Positions 1-9,220 of a DNA stretch of 64,000 bases are shown piece after piece; position 1 is the first letter of the stretch, and every line of letters begins with the position of its first letter. The position numbers were made by a program, and so were the translations under genes. The stretch comes from Deltaproteobacteria bacterium (lineage in GTDB: Bacteria; Desulfobacterota; Binatia; HRBIN30; CADEER01): contig JAJCZJ010000123.1 in NCBI GenBank assembly GCA_029262455.1, positions 62,001 to 126,000 on the forward strand, in the 5' to 3' direction. The notes under the pieces are model-generated. The model was not told the origin of the DNA and did no database searches. It saw only the letters and a program-made list of their open reading frames with translations.

Positions 1-2
1 GC

Positions 3-3000
3 TTCCACGAGGCCGATTATGGCGAGTCGCCGTTGGCCGGAATGCCCCACATGGAGATCGTGTCTCTCGGCGGGAGTGATGTCGTCGCCTGGAGTACTCG
101 GCGACGCAGGCTGGGCTTTCTCAACCTGGTCTCCGGAGAGATCGCCCGATTCAGCCAAGATCCGCTGCCGAGTGCCGATGTTTCTGTGGTCGTCGCCGAT
201 CCCGTCGAGGGCGGCGTATTGGTCGCGTACAGTCAATGGCAGGGCGATCTTGGAGGACTCGTTCCGGTCGTCGTGCAAACGACGGCGTTTGGCGAGGACC
301 GAGAGATATGGCGCGGCCCATTGGGCTATCAGGCGAGCGCGATGGCCTTGGCTGCCGACGGGGCAGGGGTGTTTGTAGCGATCGAAGGGGCGTGGAGCCG
401 ACGTGCCGCGGTGGTCAAGATCAGCCGTGTGGGCGAAGTTCTATTCGACGTTTCGCTTGCGTCGAAAACGCGCGGCCTCGTGGTCGGTCCGGACGAAACC
501 TGGTTGATCGCATCGCAAGTTGATGAACCGCATTTGGTTGTTCTCGATTCGAGGGATGGGCATTTGTTTGGGAGCGTCCCCAATGCTCCTAGTCTCTCGG
601 CGGTACAACTGGTTGGCAACGGGTCTGGTGCGCTATCCGCCGTCGGCACTCTGGACGCGGTAACACAGGTCCCTGAGCTACCGATCGGCTCCGACGTGCT
701 GCTCTTTGCCGACGGTCTCACCTATCGGGAGGAGAACTCCTACGCGATCGTTCGTAGTTCTGGTGGCAGCCGAGTGTACGATGCGGACGGTGCCGGTGGC
801 GGGATGTCGGCTGTAGGCGACGTCGTTTACCTGGCGACTACGGGCCAGGTGGAGAACCGGCTACGAGCGCTGGACTTGGCGAGCGGAACTCTGGTCGACT
901 CGGCGATTCCGACGAGGCTGGACTACGACGGACTTGCGTTTGCTCCGGATGGTACCGTTCTCTTTGCGACCAAGAGGGACTACCGCGCCGGTCAGGTCTT
1001 GTTGAGCGTCGTCGATATGGTGAGCGCTGAGATTTTGCATAGTGTTGTGATTGATGGGCTTTGGAATCCCTCTTCTCCGACTCTTTCCCAAGACGGACGG
1101 ACTCTGATTCTGCAGTTCGCGCCGATTGTGCTGTTCCACACCAGGGACTCGAGCGTCACTGAGCTCGAGGTGTCGGCCGGCAGCAACGTAGTGCCGACCC
1201 GAAACGGATTTCTCTATTACCGCCACTCCGATCGCGGTCGCGAGATCTGGCGGGTCGAGGCCGCGCCTGGGGCAGAACCCGAGCTGGTCGTTGAGTTTGG
1301 TGAAGACCACACCTATCCCGAGCTGTATGCGAGTGCGGACGGTGGATCGGTGCTCGTCGTCGCCTCGAAACTCTGCGCGGATGAGTGGAAACTCGTGGTC
1401 CTCGATGCCGGTGGCGGTGTTCGGCTTACCTTTGATCCGGGGGCGATCTGGCGCGGCGTTTGGACGAGTCTGGATGGCGCGAGGATCTTCGTGCCCGGCG
1501 AGGGGGAGATTCGCTCCTTCGACGCGTACGGTGGCGTACTACTCGCCCGTATTCCGGTTGAGGGCAATGTCAGGGATTTGGCCGTCGGTTGCGTCGGCGA
1601 TTGTCCTGCTGGTGCGCCAATTGAGATCGCAACGCCTTGGCGTGACCGGGGTACGGTGACTCCCACTCCGCGTCGGACGCCGACGCGGTCCGCGACGGCG
1701 ACTCCCACCGGGGCAGAAACCCCCGAGCCGCCGGTTCAGGATTGGTTCGAGATCGCCGGAGTTGCTGGTCGCCCTGGGGACGTCGTGGAGTTGGCGGTCA
1801 TGTATCGAACCACGGACTACTCGCGCTATTGGGAGGGTGGCCTGGCGCACGAGGTCGTCTTACCTGAAGTGGTCGAAGTCGGCCGGTGGGTGGATGGAGA
1901 GCCCGATTGCTCCGGAGACTACGATGGAGGGGATTCGACGCGAGTAAGCGCTGTCCTCGTGCAGGAGGGCTGTGCGGCTGGTGACTGCGATCGGCTGAGC
2001 GTGGCGGCGGTAACCGACTGGTGGGTGGAGGACGAGTCTCCGATGTACCGTTGTCGAATGCGCATTCGCGCAGATGCGGAACCCGGCGAGTATCCATTGA
2101 CTTCGGTCGGCTTGGCGGTCGACGGGTGGCTGTCGCCGTATGTTCCGGAGGTTGTCTCTGCCAGTCTGACGATCGTGCCGGCGACAGAGGAGATGCCTTA
2201 TCAACCCGGGCTACAGGCGCGGCCGGAGCCGGTTCCGCTGATCGATCGCCCGGTCGTATTTCGCGGTGGTCGGACAGAGGTCGCACCGGGAGAGAGGACC
2301 GGGTTTCCTTTCTATCTGGACGCCAATGGTGTCGCACAGTCCGGTCACTTTGAAGCGTTGATCGAGATCCCGCGTGGCATTTCGCCGGTACGTCTCGACT
2401 CGGGCGAAATTCATTGCGGTCCGGACGCGACGTCTGCGATCGCGATCGACTTCGAGCCGGCGACTGTCGACTGCGCGGAACCAGGTTGTCATGGCCTGCG
2501 GGTATCGATGCAACTAGAGACCCTTGCCGAGCACAGCTGGCGCGATGAGTCGTTGCGCGTCTTGCAGATAGCCGGTCGGCCGTTGTTTGGATGCGATCTC
2601 GATGTCGCTGCTTCTGACGTTCCCGACGGAGAACATGTGCTGCGGATCGTGCGGGCGAGTCTGGACGACGTGCCTCTGGAGACCCAAGACGGGGCCGTCG
2701 ACGTTCTTGTCCCCGCGTTGACACCGGCGCCGGCAGCGACGCCGACCGCGACGCCGACCTTTGCGTTGATCCCGCGCCGCTGTGTCCCGATTGCTCCGGG
2801 GCTGGCGACTGTTTGTGTTTCGGACTTTGAGGCTGATGCAGGTGAAGAAGTTTTAGTCGGCGTCCGCTTTCGCTCGGCCGGCGCAGGCCAGGCCGGCCTG
2901 GAATTCAACATCGATGGTAGCGGACTTCTGACGTTCGCCGACTCCGCAGGGCTCGTGCAAGCGTCGCCCGAGTGCGAGATCAATCCTCAGATTAATCGCG

Positions 3001-3488
3001 AGGCCTCGGCCTTTTCGCACGTGGCTGACGGAGTGGCCAAAGCCCTGGTCCTGTCTTTCAGGGATCTGTCGCCGATTGCCGACGACGTCGAGATCGCCAT
3101 CTGCCGAGTGGTGATTTCCGATTCTCTGGAGCCGGGGTTCTACCAGATTCGCTTGACTGCGGCGGGTGGTTCCGACGGTCAGGGCAACGCGGTCCCGCTG
3201 GGTACTCGATCCGGCCAGCTGCGAATTCGCGGGGTGATTCCAACCGCAACCGCAACCGTAGAGCCTTCGCCTACGCACACCGCCCTGGTCCCGACCGCGA
3301 CCATGACCCCGACCGCGACCCGGACCCCTCCCACGACCGCCGTACGGACTTCGTCGGACAGACGGCAAGAGATCGCGCCGCTCACGCCTGCGTTTTCCGG
3401 ATGTCAGGTTGCGCCGCTCGCGAATCCGTCGCTGGCACTGTTGCTGTTGCCGCTGGCGATTCTCATCGCCGCATGGAGAAGGATCTAG
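3..3488 (+). CDS. Surface-anchored propeller protein with three cohesin-like domains (5' end outside window)
   Basis: The frame is open to the left edge of the window, so the true start and any signal peptide lie upstream. About the first 1,640 bases encode repeated short beta segments like a YVTN/WD-type propeller. A Thr-Pro linker follows (about 1650-1725), then three beta-rich modules at roughly 1740-2180, 2235-2715 and 2800-3235, separated by TP-rich linkers. The third has the cohesin look: a G/E-E-V-L-V-G-V-R-F opening strand, Cys-containing loops, and a late stretch with V-A-K-A-L-V-L-S-F; the first two are weaker matches. The end is S-G-C, about 18 hydrophobic residues, then W-R-R-I, resembling a MYXO-CTERM-type sorting and anchoring signal. 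It is probably an exported, envelope-anchored scaffold or adhesin. The cohesin assignment is by eye. A 265 bp gap separates it from the next gene. Confidence 0.75.
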   Translation, partial: FHEADYGESPLAGMPHMEIVSLGGSDVVAWSTRRRRLGFLNLVSGEIARFSQDPLPSADVSVVVADPVEGGVLVAYSQWQGDLGGLVPVVVQTTAFGEDREIWRGPLGYQASAMALAADGAGVFVAIEGAWSRRAAVVKISRVGEVLFDVSLASKTRGLVVGPDETWLIASQVDEPHLVVLDSRDGHLFGSVPNAPSLSAVQLVGNGSGALSAVGTLDAVTQVPELPIGSDVLLFADGLTYREENSYAIVRSSGGSRVYDADGAGGGMSAVGDVVYLATTGQVENRLRALDLASGTLVDSAIPTRLDYDGLAFAPDGTVLFATKRDYRAGQVLLSVVDMVSAEILHSVVIDGLWNPSSPTLSQDGRTLILQFAPIVLFHTRDSSVTELEVSAGSNVVPTRNGFLYYRHSDRGREIWRVEAAPGAEPELVVEFGEDHTYPELYASADGGSVLVVASKLCADEWKLVVLDAGGGVRLTFDPGAIWRGVWTSLDGARIFVPGEGEIRSFDAYGGVLLARIPVEGNVRDLAVGCVGDCPAGAPIEIATPWRDRGTVTPTPRRTPTRSATATPTGAETPEPPVQDWFEIAGVAGRPGDVVELAVMYRTTDYSRYWEGGLAHEVVLPEVVEVGRWVDGEPDCSGDYDGGDSTRVSAVLVQEGCAAGDCDRLSVAAVTDWWVEDESPMYRCRMRIRADAEPGEYPLTSVGLAVDGWLSPYVPEVVSASLTIVPATEEMPYQPGLQARPEPVPLIDRPVVFRGGRTEVAPGERTGFPFYLDANGVAQSGHFEALIEIPRGISPVRLDSGEIHCGPDATSAIAIDFEPATVDCAEPGCHGLRVSMQLETLAEHSWRDESLRVLQIAGRPLFGCDLDVAASDVPDGEHVLRIVRASLDDVPLETQDGAVDVLVPALTPAPAATPTATPTFALIPRRCVPIAPGLATVCVSDFEADAGEEVLVGVRFRSAGAGQAGLEFNIDGSGLLTFADSAGLVQASPECEINPQINREASAFSHVADGVAKALVLSFRDLSPIADDVEIAICRVVISDSLEPGFYQIRLTAAGGSDGQGNAVPLGTRSGQLRIRGVIPTATATVEPSPTHTALVPTATMTPTATRTPPTTAVRTSSDRRQEIAPLTPAFSGCQVAPLANPSLALLLLPLAILIAAWRRI

Positions 3489-3753
3489 CGATCACATCGT
3501 GATTGCGGATTGCTGTCCAACCGCAATTTGAATGTCACACCGCCGAATTGGGGCGAGTTGTTCCCAACGAGGCGATTGCGATCTCTGACGGTGTGCTCGC
3601 AAGAAGCGGTGGTTTCCGCTACGTGGGCCAGGTTGCGTTGGTTCGTGCCGATACTATTTCCCAAATTGATGCAGTAATTGGCTTTGTGATTGCATCTGTG
3701 TAGTGGGGCAACATCAACGATCTTTGTCTATGTCTTCCTAAGAGGGGGTGGCG
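3489..3753. other. Intergenic region, probable promoter zone for the exported-protein pair
   Basis: This 265-base gap is more AT-rich than its surroundings. A 66-codon open frame at 3503-3703 starts with TTG, has no ribosome binding site and encodes nothing recognisable. A small inverted repeat (ATCAC, 3 bases, GTGAT) lies just after the upstream stop and has no T-run. An AGAGGGGG ribosome binding site at 3741-3748 sits six bases before the ATG at 3754. Confidence 0.4.
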
Positions 3754-4794
3754 ATGGAAGTTAGTGCGCGGCGGTGCTCGCCGTTGTCTTGGTTCGTGGT
3801 GGTTCTGGGTCCGTTGCTTGCTGTGCCAGCGATGGCTGCGTTCAATGACAGCGGTTCGATTCTCGTCTTTCCGCACGTTGAGGCGACGGGCGATTGGGAT
3901 ACGACGATCCAAGTGATCAATACGTCAACGTACCTCTCCTTCGCTGAGTGTCGGTACATCGATGGATCTGATGGTTTGGTTGCTGATCCCTTTGTCATCA
4001 GTCTGCGGGCGCAGCAGCCGACACACTGGATCGCGTCTCGTGGTCGTGCAGTCGACGCGTCTGACCCAATTTGCGAGCTTGTCGTAGGGAACATGCGTTG
4101 CGACGGCGCCGGCCTGGACCCGGGGCGGGTGCCGCCGATCGGTCCCGATTTTCGTGGTTACCTCCACTGCGTTCAGATCGATCGTAGCGGCGCTCCGGTC
4201 TCGGGCAATGCGTTCGCCGGGACGGCGACCTTGCGCGCGAGCGGGGCTAGCGATGTTGCGAAGTACGAAGCGATCCAAATTGGTGGACTGCTCGGGAACA
4301 ATGCTGACTCGACTTTATGCCACGGAGGTGAGCCGAGCGACGACTGTCCGAGTGGCGCCGAGTACGAACCCTGTCCACGGCAGTGGCACATCACTCTTGC
4401 CGCCGATGCGCTCGCTAGTGCACCGGGCTTGGACTTGAGCCATCGAGCGAGCCTGACGTTTCTCCCCTGCGGGCTCGGAGGGGACGGCGAGCCCATTGTG
4501 ATCCAGATTATCGTGATCAACGAGTTCGAGCAGCAGTTTTCGTTTTCGGCGGCGGGCGACACGTGGTTTCACGCGGAATTGAAAGACATCAACCAGATTC
4601 TTCCTGACGCGATCGGTAGCGATCTCGTGTATCTCCAGGCGCGCAGCGGAAACGGTGTGCCCCTTCTGATGCTCGGTCAAATCGATCGCGATGGCGTAGG
4701 CGGAACGGCGCGAAGTTTCTTGAATGCCCACCCGACTGGTGAATCGGCTGCGGTAACGGTACTCGAAGGATCGGCTCGGGGGAGGGCGCGATGA
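3754..4794 (+). CDS. Exported hypothetical protein, paralogous to the downstream gene
   Basis: 346 residues. ATG 3754 is chosen over GTG 3748 because AGAGGGGG (3741-3748) is correctly spaced from it. The N-terminus is a signal peptide (hydrophobic W-F-V-V-V-L-G-P-L-L core, A-M-A cleavage region). The mature start describes a long beta-rich domain beginning with S-G-S-I-L-V-F-P and D-T-T-I-Q-V-I-N-T-S, similar to the start of the next gene's product (V-D-T-L-V-T-L-T-N-T). About ten cysteines suggest disulfides. The stop overlaps the next ATG as ATGA, so the two are probably translated together. I know similar exported proteins from Binatia but no function is established. Confidence 0.8.
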   Translation: MEVSARRCSPLSWFVVVLGPLLAVPAMAAFNDSGSILVFPHVEATGDWDTTIQVINTSTYLSFAECRYIDGSDGLVADPFVISLRAQQPTHWIASRGRAVDASDPICELVVGNMRCDGAGLDPGRVPPIGPDFRGYLHCVQIDRSGAPVSGNAFAGTATLRASGASDVAKYEAIQIGGLLGNNADSTLCHGGEPSDDCPSGAEYEPCPRQWHITLAADALASAPGLDLSHRASLTFLPCGLGGDGEPIVIQIIVINEFEQQFSFSAAGDTWFHAELKDINQILPDAIGSDLVYLQARSGNGVPLLMLGQIDRDGVGGTARSFLNAHPTGESAAVTVLEGSARGRAR

Positions 4795-6743
4795 GACGCT
4801 GGGTTGCCGTGATGCTTTCGGTCTTGGTCCTTTCTGGGAGTCCCTTTTCGGCAGAACGCGTCGATGCGCGAAACTCAGCGAACGCGCCCGCGTCGATGCT
4901 TCGTTATCCGCTCATTCATCTCGACGACTCGGTTGGTGTCGATACGTTGGTGACTTTGACGAACACCGGCTTCGAGCCGGTGCGTGTACGATGCTTCTAC
5001 GAGGACGCGACGCCGCGTTGTGATGGAGAGGGCGTGTGCGTTCCGGATGGGATGGCCTGTGAGGGCACCTGCCAGCAGCACTTCGAAACGATCGAATTCT
5101 TTGTTTCGCTGACGCCGCGCCAACCAACCGGCTGGCAGGTGTCGGCGGGTCGCAGCGAGTTCCCAGTGGGCGATGGCGAAGGACCCGGGGGTAGCTCGAA
5201 TCTCGGAAGCAGGGTGCCGCCGCTCGGACGCGGCCCATTCATCGGCGCCCTGATGTGCTACACGATTGGCCCGGATCAGGACCCGATCGCAGCCGATGTC
5301 TTGATTGGAAGTGCTTTGGTCGAAACTGAGCGAGATGACGCTGCGGCGGACATCGCAGCGTACGATGCATTCGGTTTAGGCTCGACCGAGTCGGGCCCAG
5401 ACGCTGACTTAGGCCTGCTTCTCGGCGGACAGGACGCCGAGCTTGCTGGGTGCCCTGGCGCTACGAGCCTTCCGTTCTTTTTTGATTTCGCAACGCTCGA
5501 GTCGCCGGCCGGAGAGACGAGCGTCACGACCGACTTGGTCATATCGCCGTGCTCGGTCGATCTGCAAGGTGAGGGCACTGGCAGCGCCTCGGTCGTTCAG
5601 TTCTTGATTTACAACGAGTTTGGACAGCGATTTTCTACTAGTCGGACAGTGGACGGGCACTTCTTCCAGCCGCTGCACACGTTCGACACGGCGATTCCTC
5701 AGCGTTCCATTTTCGCTGTGACGACCGCTGGAACACTTACAGGGCACTTGACGGTGCAGCATATCGGCGGCGGCGCGACGACTCTTGCCCTCGAAAGGCA
5801 TGAGTCGATGGAGGGTTCTGTCTCGACCGCGGTGTACGCGCCGTCGATCGGCCGATCTCCGCTAGAGTCGGATCTCGTGGTTCTCCCCGCCGCGGTCTGC
5901 CTTGGCGATTGTAACGGCGATGGGCGCGTTGCTGTAAACGAACTGGTCACCGGCGTTGGTATCGCTCTTCAAACCAAACCGATCGATGTCTGCTCTAGCT
6001 TTGATCGCGATCACAATGGCGCGGTTGCCGTGCCGGAGCTGATTAGTGGAGTGCGCAACGCTCTCGACGGGTGCCCGTCGGTGCCACAGGTGGCCACTGT
6101 CGAAAATGTCGCGGGCACGGTTCTTCCCAACCCTAGCGACGGGCCTGAAATTGCGTACTTTGGCACCGTGACGGCGAATGGATTTGTCCAGGAGTCGATC
6201 GGTGTCGACGAGGTTGGTCGGCCGATTTTTGAGCAACCTTTTGGCCAGGGTTTCTCGATCGTCATCGAAGTTCGTCCCGGGCTCTCGGGTCGGATTGGTA
6301 CTTCGGCGTTCTCGGAGGTTGGTGCTCTTCCGGGCCTGCAGGTGATCCTATCCCGATCGATCGGAGACGGAAGTGTTGCGGTCTGTGATGTTGGCTCGCC
6401 TAGGGAAGCTAGCGGAGGTGTTCCGGCCAAGGTGCCGTTTAGTTTCGACGACACCCAGGACCTACGCGACGCAGTGAACGACCTCGGTTGTCGATTTGAC
6501 AACGGCAATGGCGAACCGATGGCGAGGGGGCGCGGATTCAACTGCACACGCAGCGATACTCCAGGTAGGACCGACGCTGTGTCGAGCGTCGGTTCGGATA
6601 TTCGTCAGTTTTGCCTACCGGTTGCGCGCGGTTGGTCCTTTCCGACCGGTGACACGGTCGTCGCCGCACGTGGGCAAGACGACGGTGGAAATGCCGGAGC
6701 CGCCGACGAGATCGTGGTTCGCGTCGTCGATCGGGGGCGTTGA
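4791..6743 (+). CDS. Exported protein with internal dockerin-like twin EF-hand module
   Basis: 650 residues with an N-terminal signal peptide. Residues about 25-360 form a beta-rich domain homologous to the upstream gene's product. Residues 370-428 (5898-6074) form a Cys-bounded module with two Asp/Asn/Gly calcium-loop repeats: C-x-G-D-C-N-G-D-G followed by E-L-V, then D-R-D-H-N-G followed by P-E-L. This is a type I dockerin-like pattern. The remaining about 215 residues are an unassigned beta-rich domain with several cysteines. The start is coupled to the upstream gene by ATGA. The module could bind a cohesin-like domain such as those in the protein encoded at 3-3488; that pairing is inference. 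Confidence 0.85.
   Translation: MRRWVAVMLSVLVLSGSPFSAERVDARNSANAPASMLRYPLIHLDDSVGVDTLVTLTNTGFEPVRVRCFYEDATPRCDGEGVCVPDGMACEGTCQQHFETIEFFVSLTPRQPTGWQVSAGRSEFPVGDGEGPGGSSNLGSRVPPLGRGPFIGALMCYTIGPDQDPIAADVLIGSALVETERDDAAADIAAYDAFGLGSTESGPDADLGLLLGGQDAELAGCPGATSLPFFFDFATLESPAGETSVTTDLVISPCSVDLQGEGTGSASVVQFLIYNEFGQRFSTSRTVDGHFFQPLHTFDTAIPQRSIFAVTTAGTLTGHLTVQHIGGGATTLALERHESMEGSVSTAVYAPSIGRSPLESDLVVLPAAVCLGDCNGDGRVAVNELVTGVGIALQTKPIDVCSSFDRDHNGAVAVPELISGVRNALDGCPSVPQVATVENVAGTVLPNPSDGPEIAYFGTVTANGFVQESIGVDEVGRPIFEQPFGQGFSIVIEVRPGLSGRIGTSAFSEVGALPGLQVILSRSIGDGSVAVCDVGSPREASGGVPAKVPFSFDDTQDLRDAVNDLGCRFDNGNGEPMARGRGFNCTRSDTPGRTDAVSSVGSDIRQFCLPVARGWSFPTGDTVVAARGQDDGGNAGAADEIVVRVVDRGR
5898..6074 (+). 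other. Dockerin-like module A (protein-coding subregion)
   Basis: Exactly 59 codons from first to last Cys. It carries two calcium-loop segments, each followed by a short helix with E-L. It has the same Cys-to-Cys length as the modules at 27018-27194 and 28453-28629. Confidence 0.65.
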
Positions 6744-6781
6744 GTCTTTTCGAGGCCTCGTGTTTCCGGCGCTACGAATCG

Positions 6782-6814
6782 GCAAGGCATGGTACCTGTG
6801 GTGCCATGCCTTGC
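6782..6814. terminator. Perfect long hairpin downstream of the exported-protein pair
   Basis: A 15-base-pair stem (GCAAGGCATGGTACC, 3-base loop, GGTGCCATGCCTTGC, one G-T pair) begins 38 bases after the stop at 6743. No T-run follows, so it may be an mRNA 3'-end stabilising hairpin or a Rho-assisted terminator rather than a classical intrinsic terminator. Confidence 0.5.
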
Positions 6815-6881
6815 TACCGGCTCGGGCATGGGATAGCTGCCCGGAGTTGTTGCCCAGCCCATTTAGGTGCTGCCTGTCGCC

Positions 6882-8408
6882 GTGACCGAGCCTCCCGAAA
6901 ATCCCCCGAAGAAACGTCAATCTCTGCGCGAACGTCTGATCGAAAGCGCCGAGCTGATGGAGTCGCTCGTCAAAGATCGCGGTGTGCTGGTCGACATTGA
7001 CGATGAAGTCCGCGAGCGTTTCTTGATTGCGGCCGGACGCGTGTCTCGTCCGAGCAAGCGTGCAAGGAAGGCGCTGGCTCGGGCGCGGGTAAAAAGTCAC
7101 CGTACGGAAAAGAAGCAGACGGACCAGGCGTTGTTGGACCAGACCGGAATCCGGCAGTTGCGTGAGAGTCCGATCTTCAAGACGCCGCGCCGCATTGCCG
7201 CGTTCGAGGGTAGGGTCGAGGGTAGGGTCGAGGGTAGGGAGACCCCAGTTGAAGCCAGCCCGCCGATTGGAACCGTCGGTGAGGAACGGATCTGCTACTG
7301 TTGCCGCACCCGCTATACCGAGGTGCACCACTTCTACGACCAGATGTGTATTCCGTGTGGCGACTTTTCCTTTTCCAAGCGGGAGCAGATTGGTGATTTG
7401 ACTGGACGCGTGGCGTTGGTCACCGGCTCGCGCGTCAAGATCGGCTACCAGGCGGCGATGATGTTGCTGCGAGCCGGGTGCCGGGTGATCAGCTTGACGC
7501 GATTCCCGCGTGATGCGGCGCGACGTTACGCAGCCGAGGAGGACTTCCCTGAATGGGGCGGGCGTCTGGAAATTCACGGCGTGGATCTGCGCCATACGCC
7601 GAGCGTCGAAGGGTTGTGTCGCACGCTGTTGAGCACACACGATCGGCTCGATTTCATCATCAACAATGCGTGCCAAACCGTGCGTCGACCGCCAGGATTT
7701 TACGAGCACCTGATGGGGATCGAGCAGGAGTTGGAGCACGAGCTGAGTCCCGACGAAAGAGCGCTGTTGCCGGTGGTGCCGAATGACCAAAACGCCAATG
7801 CGCACCGTTCTTCGGCGCAGCTGTCACAGATTGAGCTGCTGCACGAGGACAAGGAGCGCGGCCAGCACTTGTTTCCGGCTGGTCAGCTCGATGCCGATCT
7901 GCAGCAGGTAGACCTTCGCAAGGTGAATAGTTGGCGTTTGAAACTCGCCGACGTCCCGACCATCGAGCTGCTCGAAGTGCATCTCGTGAACGCGGTGGCG
8001 CCGTTTCTGCTAAACGCGCGCCTGAAGCCGCTGATGCTTGCTGTCCCGACGCGCGACAAGCACATCGTCAACGTCTCGGCGATGGAGGGGCAGTTCTATC
8101 GCATCTTCAAGACCGATCGGCATCCCCATACGAACATGGCCAAGGCCTCGCTCAACATGATGACGCGCACTTCGGCGATCGACTACTACGAAGACGGCAT
8201 CCACATGAATAGCGTCGATACAGGCTGGGTTACCGACGAGGATCCGATCGAGCAGGCTACGATGAAGCGCGAGATGCACAGCTTTCACCCGCCCCTCGAT
8301 ATCGTCGATGGGGCTGCACGGATCGTCGATCCGATCTTTAACGGGATCAACACCGGCCATCATGTCTGGGGCCAGTTTCTGAAAGACTATCGCGAGACTG
8401 ATTGGTGA
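6882..8408 (+). CDS. SDR-family oxidoreductase-like protein with N-terminal extension and zinc-ribbon-like insert
   Basis: 508 residues from GTG 6882; GTG 6867 is an in-frame alternative. Residues 1-130 are basic and helical. Around 138-160 lies a Cys-rich segment (C-Y-C-C and C-I-P-C) resembling a zinc ribbon. A Rossmann fold then starts near residue 175. The SDR nucleotide motif reads T-G-S-R-V-K-I-G, with Lys where Gly is usual. The usual Tyr-x-x-x-Lys is Thr417-N-M-A-Lys421, so the catalytic Tyr is missing. I-I-N-N-A fits the SDR N-N-A-G motif. An insert of about 60 residues lies between N-N-A and the active-site region. The fold is clear but the chemistry is not. The stop overlaps the next gene. 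Confidence 0.8.
   Translation: MTEPPENPPKKRQSLRERLIESAELMESLVKDRGVLVDIDDEVRERFLIAAGRVSRPSKRARKALARARVKSHRTEKKQTDQALLDQTGIRQLRESPIFKTPRRIAAFEGRVEGRVEGRETPVEASPPIGTVGEERICYCCRTRYTEVHHFYDQMCIPCGDFSFSKREQIGDLTGRVALVTGSRVKIGYQAAMMLLRAGCRVISLTRFPRDAARRYAAEEDFPEWGGRLEIHGVDLRHTPSVEGLCRTLLSTHDRLDFIINNACQTVRRPPGFYEHLMGIEQELEHELSPDERALLPVVPNDQNANAHRSSAQLSQIELLHEDKERGQHLFPAGQLDADLQQVDLRKVNSWRLKLADVPTIELLEVHLVNAVAPFLLNARLKPLMLAVPTRDKHIVNVSAMEGQFYRIFKTDRHPHTNMAKASLNMMTRTSAIDYYEDGIHMNSVDTGWVTDEDPIEQATMKREMHSFHPPLDIVDGAARIVDPIFNGINTGHHVWGQFLKDYRETDW
7204..7240 (+). repeat. Three tandem 12-bp repeats inside the SDR-like gene
   Basis: The unit gagggtagggtc is repeated about three times and encodes Gly-Arg-Val-Glu repeats in the linker before the Cys-rich segment. 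It is in frame, so copy-number change would not break the gene. Confidence 0.75.
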
Positions 8409-8413
8409 ACGGC

Positions 8414-9220
8414 ATGGCAACCGTACACTACCTGCTGCGGTTGGCGTGCGCCTGGTGTTTTGTCGGGCATGGTTTCTGGGGGCTCTATCAGAAGCCTGCT
8501 TGGTTGACCTTTTACGACGTGTTCGGAGTGCCGCACGACTGGGCTTTGGTGACGATGCCGATGATTGGGTTCGTCGATATTGCGTGCGGCATCGCTGTTC
8601 TCTTTGTGCCTTGTCGCGGGTTGCTCGTCTGGCTCGTGTTCTGGGCGACTTTCACGGCACTGCTGCGGCCGATGGCCGGCCTTGGGTGGTGGGAGTTTTT
8701 CGAGCGCGGCGGGAACTATGCGCCGCCGTTGGCTCTGCTGGCTTTGTCGTACGATCAGGTCGGATTGGGTTGGTTCAGAGTGATCAGGGCGCGAGCCACT
8801 TCCGTGCGAGTCGCCCCGGTGAAAAACGCAGAATGGGTTCTACGCGTCGGAATCGCATTGTTGCTGATTGGCCACGGTGGGTTTGCGGCGTGGCAACAAA
8901 AGCCTCTGTTGATCGAGCACTGGGCGGCGGTCGGCGTCGATCTGCACGTCAACGAACTGATCGCCATTGGCTGGGGCGAGATTGCTGTGGGCTGCGCGCT
9001 CTTGGTGGTCGAGTCGGTGCCGCTGATGATGGCGATTGCAGTGTGGAAGGTATTGACGGAGTTCCTCTATCCTATCGCCGGCACCTGGGTAGATGTGTTC
9101 GAATGGGTCGAGCGTGGCGGAGGCTACTTCGCGCCGCTGGCGCTGATCGCGCTTTGGCAAACGCAGGGGAGTCCCCGCAGCGGGCCCGCTCCAGCTTGGC
9201 GCGAGCCCGCCGTTTCTTAG
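8414..9220 (+). CDS. DoxX-like integral membrane protein, duplicated four-helix unit
   Basis: 268 residues from ATG 8414; GTG 8405, which overlaps the previous stop, is an alternative start. The protein is highly hydrophobic and is an internal duplication. Both halves begin with a L-R-x-x-x-A/G...G-H-G-x-x-x-x-x-x-K-P motif (residues about 5-25 and 142-165), followed by G-x-x-D/E-I-A-x-G and a F-E-R/W-V-E-R-G-G-x-Y loop. This fits the DoxX/DUF-like quinone- or thiosulfate-associated membrane family; the specific role is unknown. It is probably co-transcribed with the SDR-like gene. Its stop overlaps the convergent gene's stop by four bases. Confidence 0.75.
   Translation: MATVHYLLRLACAWCFVGHGFWGLYQKPAWLTFYDVFGVPHDWALVTMPMIGFVDIACGIAVLFVPCRGLLVWLVFWATFTALLRPMAGLGWWEFFERGGNYAPPLALLALSYDQVGLGWFRVIRARATSVRVAPVKNAEWVLRVGIALLLIGHGGFAAWQQKPLLIEHWAAVGVDLHVNELIAIGWGEIAVGCALLVVESVPLMMAIAVWKVLTEFLYPIAGTWVDVFEWVERGGGYFAPLALIALWQTQGSPRSGPAPAWREPAVS

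Noticed and set aside
3503-3703. 66-codon open frame in the gap after the cohesin-like gene
   Set aside because: TTG start, no ribosome binding site, no recognisable family; probably promoter DNA.
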